Positions 1-11,920 of a DNA stretch of 64,000 nucleotides are shown here, one piece after another (the first letter of the stretch is position 1; each line of letters starts with the position of its first letter). The notes under the pieces are model-generated. The model saw only the letters and a list, made by a program, of their open reading frames with translations. It did not search any database and was not told the DNA's origin. The position numbers and the translations under genes are program-made. The stretch is taken from contig JACDOX010000170.1 of NCBI GenBank assembly GCA_014549065.1, positions 534,639 through 598,638 of the forward strand, read 5' to 3'. The DNA is from Cardinalis cardinalis (taxonomy: Eukaryota > Chordata > Aves > Passeriformes > Cardinalidae).

Positions 1-589
1 ATCCATCAAGCTCACTTTACCATGGGCTCAACAGCTGAAAAATGAGTTCTAATGAAGCATGTTGAGCTCTAAACCATGCATGGAAACAAAACTTATAAAA
101 CCAACCCAGCGCAGCTCCTGTCAGCAATGTTTCTCTACTCACTTCAGTCATTTATGAACAGATGTTTGCTTAAGGAGCATTAAACTGCCGGTTTCCATTC
201 CTGTGCTGAAGATGGAGGGAAGGGCTGTCACTATTAAGAGGCCAATTTACTGACACTTTGAAGGAATCCCAAGGTTTAATCGTTGTTTTTAAGGCACTGT
301 CTTCCCTAAAGAAAAAAACTATATTTTGCCTCACCAAGTAGACACTTCTCATAGCAAACGGAAGTGTCAGGACCTAATAGCACTTGAGCAATTTCGTCTC
401 ATTTCAGAATGACATTACCTCTTCTACAAAAAGAAAAATACCATACTTAAATTACCGTAACTCTGTTCAGCCTGTCATGTCCAGACGCATTTAGCAACAG
501 ACACCCTCTACGCCCCTCGAAAGAGAAAGCTTGTCAGGAAAAGCCAAACACACAGGACAGTTTAACTTCTTGCACCACATCCCTGCGCC
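1..589. other. non-coding left edge, probable intron
   Basis: No convincing exon or repeat is visible. If the minus-strand first exon ending at 891 is real, this stretch is the beginning of its first intron. Composition is AT-rich, in sharp contrast to the CpG island that follows. Confidence 0.4.
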
Positions 590-1300
590 CTCTCCCAGCT
601 GCGGCGCCGCTGAACCCCAGGAAACCGCGGGCCCCGCCGCAGGACAAAGCCGAGCCTCCCGCTCCGGCTGCGGNGGGACGAGCCCGGGGAGCCGCGGGGC
701 TCCCCCTGCCCTGCCCTGCCCTGCCCCGCCCGGGCCCCGCCGCCCTCCCCCGCGGGCCCACGGCAAGGACGGCGCTGCCCCGACAGGCCCCGGCCGCCGC
801 CGCCGCGCCCCGGGGGCAGCGCTCAGTGGTCCCCGGCGCCCTTCCGCAGCCGGGCCCGGCGGGAACGAGCCGCCCCCCGCCGTCTCTTACCTGTGGGCTG
901 CGCGGGGGGCGGCGGGGCCCGGGCGGGCATGGTGGCGGGCGGGGAGGGGAAGGGAAGGAGGGAGGAAGGGGAGAGGGGCCGCGGCCGGCTATCTGCGGCC
1001 TCCCGCGGCAACCGCCATGGAGGGGAGCCCCTGTGGGCGACAGGAACCGCGTCGCTGCGGCCCGGCCCCCTCCGGCCGCCGCCTCCCGCCCGCCGCCGCC
1101 CACCGCGCTCCCGGCACGCACCGCGCCGCCGCCCCCGCGCGCGTCACGTCCGGGCNGGCCCGCGCCCCGCCGCAAGCAGCGCTGCGGCTAAAGGGCTGAG
1201 GCGGCGGGCGCTGCGCTCCTGGCTGTCCTGCTGTGTTGTGCCGGCGGGACTCAGGGTCCTAGAGCCGCTTGGGGCTGGAAGGGAGCGTGTGTTAACATTG
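590..1300. promoter_or_regulatory. CpG island promoter
   Basis: The stretch is very rich in G+C and in CpG dinucleotides, with many GGGCGG/CCGCCC (GC-box-like) motifs and no obvious TATA box, while both flanks are AT-rich. It contains a minus-strand ATG in strong Kozak context and a splice donor, so it should be the promoter and first exon of a minus-strand gene that leaves the window to the left. Divergent plus-strand transcription is possible but no plus-strand exon is supported. By remembered amniote gene order (AFTPH next to LGALSL, same strand) the gene is probably AFTPH (aftiphilin, a clathrin-adaptor accessory protein). Confidence 0.75.
891..930 (-). CDS. candidate first exon, possibly AFTPH
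   Basis: Reading the minus strand, GCCACCATGC at about 936-927 gives a near-perfect Kozak start. It is followed by 13 codons (MPARAPPPPAQPT) and one extra base, then CCACAG|GTAAG, a strong donor with the exon's last base at 891. The rest of the gene would lie outside the window to the left. Position and orientation match AFTPH, which lies downstream of LGALSL on the same strand in mammals. However, the aftiphilin N-terminus I remember begins with an acidic MEPD-type sequence, not with this proline-rich peptide. So this ATG may be an upstream ORF or 5' UTR triplet in an otherwise non-coding first exon, or an alternative N-terminus. The splice donor is seen directly; the gene name is inference. 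Confidence 0.35.
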
Positions 1301-1459
1301 TAAAGAATAATAACGTTTAAAAGAGTAGCATTTAAGTAGCGCGCAAAGCCTGCCATTCGTCCTGAGGCCGTGGTTAACTGAGCTCCGTACAGCGGTCCCA
1401 ACGCGGCGCGAATTGCGTTAATAAAATAGCGAGCGAAGTGTAACATTAGAGCTTTGTTA

Positions 1460-1748
1460 CGGAATCACGGAATGAATTCGGTTGGGAAAGACCTCTGAGG
1501 TCACCGGGCCCAGCCTGTGACCCAGCACGGCCATGTCGGCCAGACCACGGCGCCTCCCGGAACGGCGACTCCACCGCCTCCCGGGCAGCCCATTCCGAGG
1601 CTTAATCATCTTTTCTGTGCAGAAATTCCTCCCAGTATCCAGCCTAAACCTTCTCTCGTCTACAACTATGGCCTCTTATCCTGTCACTCGTGCCCTGGGA
1701 GGAGAGGTTGTAGGAGCAATGAGGTCGCCCCAGAGCCTGTGCTCCCCT
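1460..1748 (-). repeat. CR1 LINE fragment, 3' end
   Basis: The plus strand begins with AATCACGGAATGAATTC and continues through TTGGGAAAGACCTCTGAGG, a 'cagcc...cggcc' middle and 'agaaattcctcccagtatccagc'-type sequence. This is the layout of a CR1 3' end read in reverse. The copy is GC-rich and diverged, with several substitutions from the usual CR1 pattern, and is 5'-truncated as is normal for CR1. Confidence 0.7.
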
Positions 1749-2337
1749 AGAGGCTCTAGATACATACACACCATGTTGAAACACGCAGTAGTTTGGGTGA
1801 GAAAGGCTTAAAACATAGAACATTTCATGTTTCAGATAGGTTAGTGGAATAAAAATACCTCAAATGCATTGAAGGGTAATTATAATTAATCTGCTAATTT
1901 AATCAGCAATAGAAGGCTTCAGTGAAGCAGGGGGGAATTATATTGTTAATGCAACGTTTCTGTGACGTTCTGAATCCTGTTAAAATAGCTGAAGATAATC
2001 ATGGATGACTATTAATGAGTCTGTGTGACTATTAATGAGGCTCTATTACTTCGCCTCCTGGTGGCTGCTCTCTTTTTACAGCTTAGTGTCAGAAGCGCAG
2101 AGTGAAGTTTGTGCTGACCCGGCAGGACAGGAGGAGAAGCCTGAGGGAACAGGAAATAGGGTCATTTTGCGCTCAGCGACCTTCGCCCNGCGTACAACAG
2201 TGTGATTTACAAATCGTAAGAGTACCGTGAAAAAACAGTGAAATACTTCGCTGTAAAGCAAAAGAAAAACGAGATCTTCTGCCTTCTCCCCCTAATATCT
2301 GGCAGTAGCCGTGAGTTCCAGAGGCCCAAAGCATCCC
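1749..2337. other. non-coding, nothing assigned
   Basis: AT-rich spacer. The only structure noticed is a short direct repeat around GACTATTAATGAG (about 2007-2040). No exon, RNA gene or clear transposon was recognised. Confidence 0.4.
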
Positions 2338-2696
2338 TTACTGTGGGGTGCTACTTCGTGAAGATTCATTTTCCATTCCAGCTGTGTTTAATTGGTGGTC
2401 ATTGGCNATGAGTGTTAATCTTCCTGTTGTGAATAATACAGTTGGAGAAGGTAACGTAGTAATTACTTTCTCTTTTACATCTGCCTTGCCAATCATTTCA
2501 ATGATACATGAAATAAACATGCTGCCTGTAAACTCTGCAAACAGCAACATAAGTCCCAGTGTTGTCCAAAAGACAACAGATTTTTTACCCAGTGCAACAA
2601 GCCAATAATTACACGCTTGAGAGAGACATTGGTTATTTATCTTGAAGTTGCACAAGCTTGGATCCTCTGAGGTATTCCACAAGTCAAGCACACCAA
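2338..2696 (-). CDS. unassigned open frame with one membrane segment
   Basis: I do not recognise this gene, and it may not be one. On the minus strand a frame stays open from a possible acceptor (TTTTTATAG|TTGG, exon base 2696) to a TAA at 2338-2340, about 119 codons, with no in-frame ATG near its start. It would therefore have to be a terminal exon. It encodes a cysteine-containing stretch (NNQCLSQACNYWL), then a hydrophobic segment of about 25 residues (WTTLGLMLLFAEFTG...), then a polar tail ending SSRSSTPQ. The Cys-Trp then hydrophobic order is loosely like the end of a tetraspanin loop plus last membrane helix, but this is weak. Open frames of this length occur by chance elsewhere in the window, no upstream exon was found, and no good AATAAA follows. 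One N falls inside the frame. Confidence 0.15.
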
Positions 2697-4944
2697 CTAT
2701 AAAAACTTTTTACTATTTATACATTTTAGCNAACAAAGGAATTAGTGTTCATTAGCTACACATTACAGAGTTCTCTTACTAATTGGTATTCTCTCCTCTA
2801 TTGTTTAATGACTCATTTCTTATGCTGATTAGTCTGCATGCCCAGGCTTTCTCTTGCTCTGAGGTGGGCTTTCAGCTGGTGGTTGTGATCTGTCCCTGCT
2901 GGAATTACCTTTTACCCAGGCAGAGCTGATTCAGCATGGTCACCGAGTTGTCTTTATTGGTTTCTCCCTTATCTTGGGAGTTCTGCTCAATGTCCTTGGG
3001 GCCTATAAATTCTGCATTCTTTGTGTCCACTATCAGTGGTACATCCTTCTTCCCAAGCCTGGTTAACCTCCCTCTGGGTCTCAGATCATTGAAGCAAGTC
3101 CAACCCTAAACCTTAACGAGGCAATTCTACCCACAAGTAATTTGTTTTTCTAACACCTGTATGTCAGAGCTTGTTAGCTGCTCTCTGTTTAAATCTCCTT
3201 TCTTGATGATTTGGCTTGAAAGTATATAAAGAACAAACATTAAAGAACATCCTTTCTTTAGAAAATTTTACATATTACACATTTTGCAACACTGGCACCC
3301 TAAAGAAAAACAAAATAGTTAAGCCCTTCTTGTGCAAAAGCCCACAGTTGCAGAACAATCATGTATCTCAGAAGAAAATCCAGGAAGATAAGTGATGTCA
3401 GGAATCAGGTTCTAGATTAGAAGGAAATTTGTTAAGTAAAATTTCAGATGCTTTGAAGAAGTGACTCATATCCAAAGCTATAAAGAAAGGCAAAAAATTC
3501 CTCCAAGTAGTCTCTGCTAGTCTGATGTGGTAAAAATTTCCTTCTCTTTCTTGGTGACATTCAGAAGTTTCCAGGACCAGAAGTGTGAATCAGTGTGCAG
3601 TTGTGAGTCCATAAAATTCACTTAACTTGAATGCAAGATCAGATGGGAGGTAAGCATGTCACACAAAAAAATGAAGTTAATATTCACTTAGGCATATTGT
3701 GAATGATTGACAAGATGTGTGGGATTTCTTCAGTCGTTCCTGCATAAGCCTTGCTGTTGAAGGAGATTACATTTGCTTGTGAAGGCAGACTGACTCTTTA
3801 TAATAGCATTAGCCATATCATGTATTAGCTCTGTGAAATGGAACTCATGGGTTACAACAGTAATTTCAAGGTTATATTTTCAACATATGAAAGTTTCGTT
3901 TACACAATTGCATGGATTGTAAACACTGTATCTTATTTGGAGATGATTCTAGCACGGTATTCTACCCATTTTCAAATAAATGGTGAGGTGTTTTCAAAGC
4001 AAACACTTTGAAGCCATTTCTTTTCCTAAAGCATGGTGATAAAATGTATAATTTTGATATCCATCTCAACATGAAGTCCTTCTGCGATAGAGGTTTTAAG
4101 TCGAGCTGGTCTGGTCTTGGTAGGTCTGAGGCTGAGCCTTGACTTGTTGACTGCAGCAAAGAGGCTTTATCAGTCACTGCTGCCGAGTCCTGAACTGTCA
4201 GGAGAGGGCGCAGCCTTCCCAGAAGTCTCAGATGGAAAAGGGTACTCTGGTGTGTCAGAATGATTCAGAAAGGTTCTCCCAAAACCCTGTGTGATCTGAG
4301 AGACACAGACACTCCTCCTGGTCTGGGAATTGAGGACAGCAGAAAGAACCTGCTATGGTCTGCATGTCCTTTATAAAACGTAGCCATTCATAATTCTCAA
4401 AAAATTTGAGTATGTAGTATATACAGAGAAGAAATTTAGCATTTATTTCTCATTTTGAAGACTACAACATGGCTCCTGAATTTTAGTGTAGTAAATTTTA
4501 GTTTTATGTAAGCTGTACCATATATTGTGTAGTGTGATGCAGAAAAATCTTCTGAAAGATGTTGTACTGCTGGTAGTGGATAGTGCAGTTCTTTTTTTCT
4601 CTTTAATTTCAAAATTACGTGCAGTGCAACATGGCTCATGCCAGTGCAAACTTTTTTGACTTCCCCACTGAATGAGGAAGAAATTTGCTGTAATCAAAGG
4701 CTAGATAAGTCTCCAAAATTCAGGCAGTGTTCTTCCCTCTCTGCTGTGTCTGGCAATGCTCCTCATCAGAAACTAGATAGCCAGTGTCCTGAGAAATTAT
4801 CATCCTTGGTTTTCCTTATTATTCTTTTTTTAATTCACAATCCAATCAGACATTTAAAGATTTTATATTATCCATAGAATTAATTTTAAATGGTCTTTTA
4901 AGATACCAAATAGTTTAATTTCATTAATGCCTTATGCTTACATT
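2697..4944. other. intergenic, no confident gene
   Basis: AT-rich, no recognisable repeat. A minus-strand frame ends at 3962. It starts after an acceptor-like CTCTCCTGACAG|TTCAGG near 4197 and stays open for about 78 codons, including QSTSQGSASDLPRPDQLDLK; it matches nothing I know and is listed only as an observation. Confidence 0.4.
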
Positions 4945-5888
4945 TCTGCTATTGGCTCCATCCTCAGCCAAGTACTCTTCAACATCTTCTTTTACACCTT
5001 GGGTGCAGGACTCAAAGGAATACAAAGTTTGCAGCTGTCACTAAATTGGGATGAACTGTTGACTCTCTTAAGGCCAGAGAGGCCCTGCAGAGAGACCTTG
5101 AGGAATTAGAAAGCTGGACAGTCACCAACCATGTGAAGTTTAACAAGGGCAAATGCCAGATTCTGCACCTGGGATGGTGCAGCCCTGGATGTACAGACTG
5201 GGGAATGAGAGGCTGGAGAGCAGTGCCATGGAAAGGGACCTGGGGATCCTGGTCCATGGCAAGTTGAACATGAGCCAGCAGTGCCCTGGCAGCCAGGAGG
5301 GCCACCCGTGTCCTGGGGGGCATCAGGGACAGCATCCCCAGCCAGGCAAGGGAGGGGATTGTCCTGCTCTGCTCTGCACTGGGGCAGCCTCACCTCCAGN
5401 GCTGGGAGCAGCTTTGGGTGCCATGATATAAAAAAGACATGAAGTCATTAGAGAGTGTCCAAGGGAGGCCACNAGGAAGGTGAAGGGTCTGGAGGGGAAG
5501 CTGTGAGGAGTGGCTGAGGTCACTTGGTCTGTCCAGCCTGGAGGAGGCTGAGGGGAAACCTCAGCAGGGTTTTCGACATCACTGGGGGCAGCAGAGGGAC
5601 AGAACGAATCTCTGCTGGTGACCAGTGATAGGAGGTGAGGAAACAGCCTGAAGCTGAATTGGGGGAGGTTTAGGTTGGATATTGGGAAAAGGTTCTTCAC
5701 CCAGAGGATGGTTGGGCAATGGAACAGCTCCCCAGGAAGGTTGTCACTGGCAGAGTTCAAGAAAGATTTGAACAAGACTCTCAGGCACATTGTGTGATTG
5801 TTGGGATGTCATGTGCAGGGCCAGGAGCTGGATCTCAACAATCCTGACGTGTCCCTTCCAACTCAGCATATTCTATGATTCTAATATT
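4945..5888 (+). repeat. CR1 LINE copy, 5'-truncated
   Basis: A long CR1 copy in plus orientation. It contains the decayed C-terminal part of the CR1 reverse-transcriptase ORF (segments such as GTTTAACAAGGGCAAATGCC, 'ctggagagcagtgcc', 'ggacctggggatcctggtcc', 'gaggaggctgaggggaaacc'). It ends in the typical 3' end CTTCCAACTCAGCATATTCT followed by 'atgattctaatattctg', the short 3'-terminal repeat zone. Frameshifts and stops break the ORF, and two N characters lie in it. All short ORFs here on either strand are shadows of this element. Confidence 0.9.
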
Positions 5889-7115
5889 CTGTAAAATCAT
5901 TGCAATTCATCTTCCCAGAGTGTTTTGACTTTTTCTCATTCTGACATGAAACTGAATTGGCACATTTCTCTGAAATGTTTTAAATTCAGTAAAACTGCAT
6001 TTATTTTAGACCCTTATAGCTGAAATAACCATACAACTGCATTATCAAGCAGAAAGGTCTTTTCTGACTGAATTCACCAATCAGCCTCAAAAGCTTTATA
6101 TAAAAGTTTTTTGTGGCTGTGGTTTCATGAGGTGGGCATTATGAAAGCGAGTTGAATGAGTAATATGTGCTTTCTGCTGGCTTCTAAATGGGCATCAGTC
6201 AATAAAAGAAAAACTCTGCAGTCACTGCTCGCTGAGTTAAACAAAGCTGCAGCTGAGCAGAGAATGAACTGTAGCTAAAGCAGCCTGTTGCTGAACCCCA
6301 CTGTCCTTTGGCATGGAAAGGTGATAAGACAGATTTATGAGCAGTGGATACTTGTTTCTTTGGGGAGTGGCTGGGGGTTTGAGCTCCACCCCGAATCAGT
6401 GCACACTGCCTGGCTCCTCCCCAGGCCAGGGCTGGGCTCTCACCTGTGTTAGAGTTGAGGGAGCTAAGAGTGCCTCTCTTGGCCCCAGGGCATCACCCAG
6501 CCACATCAGAGACCCCTTGTGAAGAGCCCATCCGGGTCTGCAAACTTCCCCACATCTTCTGCATCACTGCTACTCCTGTTAGCACTGACCTCTGGGCGTG
6601 CAGAATGACCAGGCACTGGTTTCTCTGGTTTTGGGGATCCAGCAAAAGTGGTTTAGCTTTCCCCAGTTCCCCAAGCAAGGGACTGTTCCCATTCTGTTCC
6701 AGTTGCAATGGCATAAAATATAAAACATNGTAACATATGTTTCTGATGCAACATGTAAGTATTCTGTTTGATGCAATGCAAGTTTGTTATAACTTTTCAC
6801 AAGTCTCCCTGGATATCTTTGCTGGAGTCCTAATACAAAAGTGAGAAGGCATTGCTATGTCAGCAGCTCATTCTCTTGTGATTAACAAGCCATTAAAATT
6901 TTCAGAATAGTCCCTAAACAGGCCTGAATGTATTAACTACAAAGAACCCAGTGTAGTTACAGAGAACAGAAATAACAGTTATTTTAGAAGTCTCTTACAT
7001 CCGAATGTAGGTTCTGTGGGGTTTGGCTCAGGCTTATTTGGGCAAGAATACAATTGTTGACACTAAACAGTGTTTGTTGGGAGGGTTGAGGTTTTTGTGG
7101 TGGAGGGGGTTGTGA
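5889..7115. other. intergenic, no gene seen
   Basis: AT-rich DNA with no recognised exon, RNA gene or repeat. Confidence 0.4.
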
Positions 7116-7117
7116 GG

Positions 7118-7175
7118 TGGTGCTTTTTTTTTTTTGTGTGTGTGTGTGTGTGTTTGTGTGTGTTTTGTTTTGGAT
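7118..7175 (+). repeat. poly-T and (TG)n microsatellite
   Basis: A run of about 11 T is followed by a GTGTGTGTGTGTGTGTGT tract and then T/G-rich DNA up to TTTGTTTTGG. It is simple-sequence DNA; the minus-strand ORFs rich in HTHTHT/TKPSQT across it are translation artefacts. Confidence 0.9.
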
Positions 7176-8580
7176 TGCCTCTTTGGTTTGGCTTGGTTTG
7201 GTCATATGTTTCTTTTAAAGAGGTTCTTTCTGAGTCTTGACCATGTTTGCAGCTGATTTGGAGCATCTAATGAAGATGAAGACTCACATTCTTGCCCTAT
7301 GAGGGCTTACCCAGTGGATTAACCAGATCATGAATGTCTAAACAGCCCCATTTTACCTGCTGTGGCCTAGACCACATCCTCCAAGTGGCACAAGTTAATT
7401 ACTTCAGTGTGGCAATGCTATGTGTGCACCTGCTCTCAACATATTTGCTTACATAACTCATCAGCAAGGTGTGCAAAGTGTATTTTAGTGTATGTACACA
7501 TTAATGGTGATGAGGCTTGTCAGCAGAGTCTGTAACCAAACCCAGTCTGCCAATACTTCCTTCTCCCAGAAGATGGTACTGAGTACNTCAGCTGTCAGCA
7601 GGAAAGCAAGATTTCTCATGCCCACAGCAGCAAAACATTCCAGTGCAACTTATTGTTTTGGTTTGGTTCTTGTTGGTTTTTGTTTTGGGGTTTTTTTTAG
7701 TGCAGGCTCTAAATGCAGAAAGCCCATAAGAAAAGAAATCAAAATTATTCATTTAATGACAATCCCTTGCCTTTAAGAGGTATGGCTTGTGAGCTTTTTA
7801 CATGTAAGATGAAAAGTGCTTAAAGAGGTTAAGACCATTATTCTGTTGCAATGGTCTCATTCATTTATTGGGCAAAGGTGAGCTGATTTCCAAAGTCATC
7901 CTCCTCCCTGCTGCATCAGTTCCTTTCTGTGAGGGAGGAGTCAAGAGCCTCCAACACCCTTGAAGATCAGCTGATAGGAAATTCCAAGGTACAAACTATT
8001 CACTCTATGTGTGTGATAAATATGTGTGTAATAGGCACTATGACAGCAGTCTCTTGCATACCAACCTGTTCAGGGTAGTAGTATACATTCCTGTATTCTC
8101 CATTAATGTCCATTTGAAGACATTTTCATTTCTAAGACATTTTGGAGTTTGGGAATATTTTGTTTGGTTGGGTCTTTTAGAGGTTTAGGATCACTGAAAC
8201 TTAACCTCTACCACTTTTTTTCCCCCATTTATTTAAGAAGACCTGCAATATCCTGTTTTAACCACACAGGTTCATTTCACTTCTGTATATCAACACAGTC
8301 ACTGAAATTCAGGTGTCAGGTTCAGATATTTTGATTAAGTTTTCCTAATAAACTAATGTTGTGTGACTGGCAGTGATTCTTATCAATACAAATAATTTGA
8401 GAATTTTTTTGCAAAGGTCATGTCCTTTCTTTTCTACAGCGAATGACAAAATGTCCATAAAACACATAGTAGCATTCAGTTCCAGGTTTAAAACTGGAAA
8501 TGGCAGGGGGTTTTCTGGGTTAATGACAACTTATGTCTCAAATGCAACTGCTGTGCAAGGAAAGTGCTTTCTTTCGTAGG
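7176..8580. other. intergenic, no gene seen
   Basis: No exon, RNA gene or clear transposon recognised. A further T/G-rich tract lies around 7655-7700. Confidence 0.4.
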
Positions 8581-8686
8581 TATTTGTCAAAATCCTTCTC
8601 ATTGTCTTTCAGACTCATCTGTTGCCTTGTTTATTTGTCAAAATCCTTCTCGTTGTCTTTCAGGCTCATATCTGATGCCTTGTTTC
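8581..8686 (+). repeat. tandem duplication, unit about 51 bp
   Basis: Unit one begins at 8581 and unit two at 8632. Both start TATTTGTCAAAATCCTTCTC and continue 'nttgtctttcagnctcat', then 'ttgccttgtt' or 'atctgatgccttgttt'. The units differ by a few substitutions and a small indel, so the duplication is fairly recent but not brand new. The preceding GTTTCTTTCGTAGG-like sequence is not part of it. Confidence 0.85.
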
Positions 8687-11600
8687 AGAGCCATATGTTC
8701 CAATTTTATCCTCTCTCATATTTTTCTGTAATAGGTTTGCTTTCTTGATCTACATTCATTGAGATGCAAAGCATCTGGGATGTAGGCACAGGAGAAGGCT
8801 AGATCTCAGAAAAAAGAGCATTTCTTCCTTGAAAGATCTTACACAAGAAATGTGTGAGATTGGCTGTACGTGACCCTAAGCTACCTGACAAGGCTGTTGT
8901 CATAAACAAGAAGACAGAATCAGGAGAGGAAATGCCATGCTCCAAGTAGGTAAAATGTGTTTGAATGCTAACAGAATGTCAGCCCTAGCTGCCAGAGTCC
9001 TGCATGCAACAACCTTTGGCTGCACAAGCAGTCAGGGTGAGACCTTCAGGTGGAGGAATCTGTTGGTCTCTGTGTCATCCCATTGTTGTCTCACAAGCAG
9101 AAAGAAGAGAGAGTGAACACCTGATGTTTGTACCAAGAACAGGCTGAGTGGGAGAAGGAGCAGGCAGAGAGGGGTGTGGAGAATAGGGAAGGAAACAGCA
9201 GGGTGGCAAAGACAAGCACAGACAGTGGGGCAGATGAGGAGATGAAAAATCCAACCTCCACCCCTTCTATATCCGGGATCAGTCAGAGATCTCTGGAGAG
9301 CAGCTGAACCAGCTCTGTTTCCATGAAAAGAGCTAGGAAAGATGAGATTAGGTAAATCCAAGTACCTGAGCAATCTGTTTAAGGTCATTAGGCTCCTCTT
9401 TCTAAATCATGGCTAACTGGGTTCCAGCAGCGGGAAAAGGATGCTGTCTCTGAGTCAGCTTCTTGGTTCTGGGAAGCAAATGTAATCTCACCAAGTTTAC
9501 GTGGAGTCACTGATGTGGTCTGTAGGAGCCCTTGCCAGGATGTGTCTGCTCACCATTCTCTGCGTCTCTGCACCAAACATGCAATCTAAGGGCAGCCTGT
9601 GGCACTTGAAGGGAGCAGTGAGCTGCAGTCACCCCATCTCTAAAGTTACTGAACTCAGGGGATGTGCATCAGCAGTGAATTTGGCTCACAGTTTTCAGTT
9701 TTTAACTACTGAGCTGAAAAAAAGTGTAATACACATAATAAATCTTTTCATTTATAGGGTTTGGTGCTTCTTGCAAGGAGCCTTGATTCCCAGCACAGGC
9801 TGATCACCAAGCTGATGTTCTGAAAGAGACTCTTTTGTCTCAATTTCCCTGCATTTATCAAATTGTTTATAATATAGGCCACAGGGTCTTTTCTGTCTGT
9901 TTGGTCTGATGTAGGTCAGCAGTTCAGTGGATTCAAATGAATGACTGATAGCAACCTCCAATTGGTTTCCATGGAAATGGCATTGGGCCAATTGCCCAGT
10001 TGTGGAATGTTGTAGGAGCAAAGGAGACATAATTATTTCCAAATTTGGCCACAATCCATATTATATCCATATTTATCCATATTTTGCTGCGAATGGCCTT
10101 GTCTTCTTTGGCAAGATATCCTGTGGGCAGAGAACATATCCTTAGTAACTCTCTGTTCTTATACTGGGTATATACCATGTTCCATGCTGAGTGGAGTTTC
10201 CAACAAGTTCTCCTCTGTGGAGAGGCCAAGACTCACGACCCTTTCCAGGCATGCAACTGTGTCCCAGAATCAGGCCTCGGGCTCCTTGGCAGCCTGGCTC
10301 TAATGCTGCTCTTTATGGGATCACTCACAGATCTTTGAGCAGCAGTTAAATCTTGGTACAAAACCTGTATTAAGGTTTTTCGAGGAGCAAAGGCTCCTGT
10401 GCATGTTCTCATGTGGAGCAGGAAGGAGTTTCAGGAGCACTGCAGAGATCTCCCACCAGTCAAATGCTTGTTCCTCTTATTCAAAGAAGTGGTGGGATGT
10501 GAACCAGCTTTTGTTCGAAAACAACATCAGCATTTTAGCACATGACTGCCCCCAGCATGTCCTCTTGGGACCTTCTGGGATAATTTTGTCTGAATTGTGC
10601 TGATGGAACCCAATTGCTATCAGATGGCCCTTTGCAGAGTTGCTTCAGGGGTGAGGGAGATGTAGACTGAACGTGCTGGGGTAGCTGTCACAAACTGGCC
10701 TATTCTTCTCATGTTGTGGCCAGCCAGTCAGGGAGGGTTGGTGTATCCACTTCATGGCTGCTGAGCCATGAGTCTTTGATCTTTTTTCTGTATAAATATC
10801 TTCAGATGCAATTTGACAGCAGGTTGCACTCAGAAGATTTTTCCACTCTGTAGTTCTACGCTATCAAGACATGGTTTAATTATCCTAGAGGCCATGCCTT
10901 CAGAGAGGCCTGGGTTAGTTACACATCTCTGATTTTGACTGACAATTTATACACCCTCCCTAGCTAGGCCACTTCTCTGGAGAAGTTCTGTTTCTTGATC
11001 TGACAGAGATGCAGGCAGACAGAGCTACAACCCTGCACTATACAGAAGAAAACCAGGGTGATAACCCCTACAAAACATGACAGAGTGACTGCATGCTCGG
11101 GTTTGCCTTGGAGCTGGTTTGCTTTTACAGAGCCAGACCACATTCTTCTGAGTCAGATCCTGTTATATGCACACTGTTGTGGTGCCTTTGATTCATTTTA
11201 AGAGTGGAACATATAGGTTTCTTCCCCTTTCACAATTATTACCTTGTTATTTCTTTGCTTTCTAAAGTGTTCTGGTTGCATCTCATAGCTGCAAGCATGC
11301 CCCAGGGCCTGGTGCAGTTAAGTGTCTCTCTGTGTTTTGCTCTCTTGGTCGTATGGAAGGAGTCATCACTGCATTACAAGCTCATCTCTATAGTTTTCAA
11401 ACCTCATTTTGGCCTATGGGAAAGCTTCATGTGTGAAAAGTGTCAGGCTCCTTGTGGGATGGGGTGGACTGTTACACCCCGAGCTGCACCTTGCCATTAC
11501 TTTTTCTGCACTAGAACTGGGAAGAGGGAGCAGATAGGAGTAGGTCAGAGCTGTATTGGANCCCAGTCTAATGCTGGGCCTGGGTGAGCCTCTGCAGCAG

Positions 11601-11918
11601 TCTCCAAGTTTCTCTTGGAAGTCAAAAATTATAATATTGAATGAGTGAGTTTCATGGAGAACAGGAAATAATCTCCGCAGTTGTGGTAGGTAGCATGTGA
11701 GAAGCATGCAGCATTTGTGTGAACTATTGAGTACCAGTTGTATTCCTGTGTATTCTTTTAGGCTGATCTAGGTTGAATTCAACCATCTCACCTCCCAGGA
11801 AGCAAGCATGACCACCACAGGACTTTCACTGGTGCACAAAGATGCTCATTGTGCTTCCCATTGCACTGGTATTGCTCAGTGCCCTGGGGTGTCGTTATGA
11901 TGCTTGTATCCCCGTTCA
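8687..11918. other. intergenic, no gene seen
   Basis: Mostly AT-rich, with short local repeats such as TATCCATAT around 10057-10085. ORFs of up to about 127 codons occur on both strands, but none has domain-like content, splice boundaries or similarity I recognise. Confidence 0.4.
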
Positions 11919-11920
11919 TG

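Noticed and set aside
531..1303. Long Pro/Arg/Ala-rich ORFs on both strands
   Set aside because: Artefacts of the CpG island, where stop codons are rare in all frames.
5012..5790. ORFs overlapping the 5-kb CR1
   Set aside because: They are frames through a decayed LINE, not host genes.
6984..7266. His/Thr/Lys-rich minus-strand ORFs
   Set aside because: Translation of a poly-T/(TG)n microsatellite.
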